Source of the DNA: Artemisia argyi
Taxonomy: Eukaryota; Streptophyta; Magnoliopsida; Asterales; Asteraceae
Reading direction: 5' to 3'
Assembly: GCA_030686995.1 (NCBI GenBank)
Contig: CM060691.1
Location: 90,455,055-90,519,054 of the forward strand
DNA length: 64,000 nucleotides
The number at the start of each line of letters is the position of its first letter. Position 1 is the first letter of the stretch. Position numbers and translations under genes: made by a program. Positions 59,891-64,000 of this stretch are shown piece by piece. The notes below the pieces were generated by a model. The model did no database searches. It saw only the letters and a program-made list of their open reading frames with translations, and was not told where the DNA came from.

Positions 59891-62800
59891 CTAGTTGACA
59901 ACGTCAAGAACAAGCTTACGCGACTTAAGAACAGACCACCTCAAACGCCTGTAGTATGCAGCTTGAAGCAGGGCCAATGACAGTACAAATATCCACTTGA
60001 ATCCCATCTGCATCAAAAGAGCAAAATCAATTAAATTTTTAAGATTTACAAACCCTGTGGCTTCTATATAAAGATTCACTACAGACCCTCATTTAAAACC
60101 AGTTTGGCCAAAGACCACTTGTATCTCTTTTATCATATGTATACAAACCCTTTATACTTCAAGAAAAAAATAAAGAAACATCCTTGCAATCTGGCCTGAC
60201 CCAGACTAGAATTATTATTTTGACTCATTACCTAACCAGCCTGAGTCGTCTATTTTTCTACCTGTATTTATTCTTTTCGAAGTACATCAATTTCATCACT
60301 CTTTTATTAGTACATCTATTCCATCATGTCTCACAACTTTTGAACAGACCAAAACTTGCTACTAATTAAAAACCATTCGAATGTTTTTTATTATAAATGT
60401 ATGTAACATCTTGTTTTATTGTAGAACCTGCAACAAAGTTGAATACAATTTGCAAAAATTTTCACAGAAGAACAAAAATCATATGCATCTCAAAATCAAG
60501 ATGCATATTATTTCTTTGTTAATAACAGTTACAGAATTTGATCATTGGTCTTCTAATTTACAAGGTTTCAGAAGGCTTTTTTTCAGGTTGAAAGACTGAA
60601 TAATTCAAAAGATGCGTACCAATTTCCTTTCTTCCATTTCTGGTTCTGCAGCCCAGCTTAAAAATGACACGATATCTTTTCCCATCTGCATAAATGATAC
60701 AAATCAGATGATTTCATAATAAACAAAAGAGGCACAGATTAAACAGATACAATTACTACTTAGAGCTAAGAACAGATTTGCAATATAAGATTGGAAAAAT
60801 ACCTGAGCCTCTGTTGCAGGAGTGCCATCTTCATACTCCACAGCACCATCCATAAGCATTTTAGGCATTGCAATAGCACCACCAGGGAAATAAGGATTAT
60901 AGTGCAGACCTTCCCTGATCTGCAATACATTTGCAGATAATCGATTGTTAGGTAGATCCGAGGATATCAGGATAGAGAAAGAGATTGCATGCATTGACTA
61001 TTTAAAAAGGATTTAGTTTATCAGGATAAATTTGAAAAGTTAATTATGATCATCACATATAGTTTTTGATCATAATGTTGTTACAACAATATTTGTAAAC
61101 ATTTTAACAAATCATTCATTAAGATCATAGCTACCTTTCAAAATAACATAACCATCTTAATAATTCAAGAAAATCATAAACCTTCTATTACTCACCGAAA
61201 CACCAGCAGGAGGATCGCGGTAACCAGTCAGAAGTGCAAAGACGTAGTTCTGCCCATTGTGACGAGCCTGAAAAAACAAAATGTAAGAATATATTGAATA
61301 GAAGATAATACCTTTTAAAACAGGAATCATGACATTACTTTGGTAATGAGACTCAGATCTGGGGGATAGGCCCCTCCATTAGCAAACCTAGCAGCTTGCT
61401 CATTTGGGTAAGGTTGAGGAAACCGATCACTCAGCTTTCCAGGGCGAGTAAACATCTCACCCTCATCATTAGGACCATCAACCACCTCAATTTCAGCAGC
61501 CATAGCTTTTGTTTCCTCTTCTGTATATGCCACACCAACCAAGTCACGGTATGAAATCAAACCCATTGAATGGCAGGATGCACATACTTGGGTGTACACT
61601 TGGTGACCACGACGAATACTGCTCATGATCAAAGACCAAAAGTTAAAAGGTCAATTTATAGATAAAGGAATCACAACTAAGTACATTCTAAAAGAGGCAA
61701 TTTTCGACCCATCTACTTGTTAATTGGCAGATCTGGATTGTGATTAATCTAAAATGGGTTAAATACTTAACAGTTCAGCTAAAAGGTTTAGAGAACAGCT
61801 CGGATGGTTCGATAGTTACCCTACTTCTACTTTGATCCATCTAAATTCCAAACTGTTTTATAGTTTTGTATTTCTAATCATAATTAATAAACTGATTAGC
61901 TGCACAAGAAGTTTACGCTGGTCAGCCTAACCTAGGGGTGTAAACAAGACAAGACAGCTCGTGAGCTATTCGAGATAGACTCGTAAGCTACTCGAATTAA
62001 ACGAGTCGAGCTAGAGCTCGAGCTACTCAAGCACACTTTCGAGTCTAGTTTGAGCTCTAAACTACTCGACTCGTTAAGCTCGCGAGCCTTATCGAGCTTC
62101 AATTAGATTATACTTTTACCCTTTTATAGTTTTATACACATGTAGTTACTTGATTTTCACTAAAATGGAGTCGAGTAGAGCTTGATATGCCGATTCTTCA
62201 TTGAATTCGAGCTTGAAATATAGAAATAACAGAGCTCAAGTTTTTGATGATGAGTCGAGCTCGAGCTTGAAATCTAAAGCTCAACCGAGCTCGACCCGAG
62301 TTTCAAGCTCGAGTTTTAGTAGTTGAGTCGAGTTCGAGTTTGGACTTTGGAAGTGCTCAGCTCGTTTACACGCCTAGCCTAACCGGAAATAATCCATTTC
62401 GACATATCCAACAAAATGATCCGTTTTGACCCCTCAACATGACTCAACCATGTTGCCATCTCTCAGGATATATGAAAATAAAAAGAAGAAGAACCACACA
62501 AGTATAAAATAAAAATGGGAAAGTTATTCTAATGACAATTACATGAAAAATGTATATCTATGTGAAGGGATAGTTGTATCTTATTTCTTGACTAGGTCAG
62601 ACTTAAAATTGGTTTTCAATAAGCAATGCACTACACTATTGGCTGGAAAGAAATCATATCACAAAAAGATAAATAATTTAAAGTTATAACACTGACAAAA
62701 AAAATAGACTTACGAAGCATGGTCATATGAACTGAGAATGCCTTGGTGAGGCCATGGGTAGCTTGGGCATTCTAGACCATGTTCAGCCTCATCAGCAGCT

Positions 62801-63849
62801 GCAATAGTTGTAAAACTCAAAATCCCAGAAACTCCTGCTCCAAGGAGTGCAATTGCCCTCAGGGATTTCATCCCAGCAGATCCAGAAGCATCTTGATCCT
62901 TCTTTGAAACCAGAGATGACAAAACTGGAGGGGCCTGTATTGTTTAAAAGTTGTAACTTATTGCAGAAAGCAAGTAATCACTTATTGAGATACAACTATA
63001 CAAGGATAAGGCAAGCTATGGTTCCAGTTGGTTACTGACTCACTTAAGATACCTCTATGCAATTTCGTTTACCTAGTAATAGCTTGGTTGATTCAGTTTA
63101 TTCATTCTGACACTGTAGATATGTAAACATGAAGCAAAAAACATACAACTACTTTATGTTATAAGCCTATAATTGAAGCACATCTTCTAAAAAACAAGCC
63201 AGCAAAAATACCATCACATAACAAAAAAATCGTACATTTGGTTAAATCTAAGACATAACTTATTGCCCGCTTGAAATTGCCAACTGGGGGGTCGGGTTCT
63301 AGCGAAAATGAGAGAAAAGGCTACCCAGGGCTAGACTTTACTCCACATATCAGCAGTATGATAGACCATCAAGGGACAACATTTTAACCAATATCAACAG
63401 CGACATATAAATGCAGAAGAGTATAAACCATTTATATTTATTGCCATTGGTGATTGGTGATTGGTGATTGGTGAATGTCACCAAGGTACATGTCATACTT
63501 TCTAGCGCAATTTGGATGTTCACATTAAAGGAAGTGGGCATATGCCTTCTAGATAGAAACTTCTATAATCTATACTTTGAAGGGGGGACATTTAATTTGG
63601 TCAACTAGAAACCCTCTCACGACATCCATGATTGCAGCATACTTAAAGAAGTGATACTTTAGCGCTTTAAACAAGCCTTTTACTGTTTTACATTACACTA
63701 TAACAATTGATACTTTATAACGACGACATATAATTAAAAATTAAGCAAATGCAAAGTCAAGTGAGTAACGGATGCGTGCTTACAGTAGTAGCTTGAGATT
63801 GTAGTCTGTTCCTTAGCAAGTGGTAAATTCCCCTACCACTACCAGCCAT
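59891..63849 (-). CDS. CYC1: Cytochrome c1, heme protein of complex III, mitochondrial (7 exons)
   Basis: Exons (minus strand) 63849-63784, 62934-62714, 61618-61339, 61267-61196, 60919-60803, 60685-60620 and 60007-59891 join in frame to 312 aa plus TAG; all introns are GT-AG. Cytochrome c1 passes electrons from the Rieske protein to cytochrome c in the bc1 complex of the inner mitochondrial membrane. A bipartite presequence covers about residues 1-65. The mature protein begins near [10 protein letters not shown]. Heme binding CASCH is at 108-112 and the axial Met at 231 in AIAMPKM. The C-terminal membrane anchor is in exon 7 ([15 protein letters not shown]). TTTGCAG at about 63863-63869 just upstream of the ATG suggests a 5' UTR intron. 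All key residues are intact. Confidence 0.95.
61933..62376. mobile_element. hAT-type MITE in cytochrome c1 intron 2
   Basis: 444 bp, TIRs TAGGGGTGTAAAC and its near-complement ending GTTTACACGCCTA, perfect 8 bp TSD GCCTAACC (61925-61932, 62377-62384). The interior is rich in GAGCTCGAGCT-type repeats able to fold back. Confidence 0.9.
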
Positions 63850-63904
63850 TTATACCAATATCCTGCAAACACATTTATCATAATTCATCATTAACACCAA
63901 CATG

Positions 63905-64000
63905 GAACCTCAGCAGTGTTTCAAAACGCTCCAGGTGCACTAAGGCGCGGAAGGGTCCTTGGGGCCTACGCGTAAGGCGCATGCCTAGGCACAAACCTCA
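63905..64000. repeat. Edge of a plant AGGCGC-type repeat
   Basis: CTAAGGCGCGGAAGG..CGTAAGGCGCATGCCTAGGCAC, a GC-rich motif family seen in dispersed plant repeats, running off the right edge. Too short to classify. Confidence 0.35.

Overview
This window is nuclear DNA of a flowering plant. It contains split genes with GT-AG introns, a nuclear-encoded mitochondrial cytochrome c1, a plant amino-acid transporter, and nested LTR retrotransposons and MITEs. Several retroelement proteins (for example the acidic ORF with the phrase MGDEHL...ESDEFIKSS, and the copia gag tail ending STRKRC) match, from memory, families very common in Asteraceae genomes, so a composite (daisy family) is the best guess. 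The first 38 kb is almost entirely transposons; the last 26 kb holds the genes.

Layout. 1-23730: the 3' end of a SIRE/Maximus-like Ty1-copia element whose LTR is interrupted by a large composite (1767-23063) of a gag-only, tRNA-Asp-primed element ('element 1'). Element 1 is arranged LTR-internal-LTR-internal-LTR, with LTRs of about 3.96 kb that are longer than the 3.84 kb internal region, plus a later exact 1700 bp tandem duplication. 23944-37296: a Mutator-like (MULE) non-autonomous element with about 250 bp TIRs and a perfect 9 bp TSD. Its interior is a huge inverted array of a roughly 20 bp motif. Inside that array sits a second triple-LTR composite (25439-36952, minus strand, 'element 2', TSD GTAAG). 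38.4-45.7 kb: a locally duplicated LHT1-like lysine/histidine transporter; the left copy is a fragment broken by a CACTA-like MITE, the right copy is an intact 8-exon gene. 45.7-52.0 kb: a tandem duplication of about 3.1 kb, each copy carrying a TLC-domain membrane protein gene. 52.3-59.5 kb: MITEs and a decayed chromovirus (gypsy) interrupted by a gag/protease-only copia element. 59.9-63.85 kb: the 7-exon cytochrome c1 gene on the minus strand, with a hAT MITE in an intron.

The most interesting signals are in the two triple-LTR composites. In both, the middle LTR is chimeric: its left part carries the variants of the right-hand LTR and its right part those of the left-hand LTR. This is the exact signature of unequal crossing-over between LTRs. 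Both elements have a primer-binding site for tRNA-Asp, and both also carry, about 76-80 nt from the LTR end in U5, a stretch antisense to the 5' half (D-arm/A-box) of tRNA-Asp. This suggests an extended, two-part tRNA-primer interaction. Both also repeat a polypurine-tract-like motif (AAGTGTRRGGGG) several times in the 3' half. These points are read from sequence; their function is inference.
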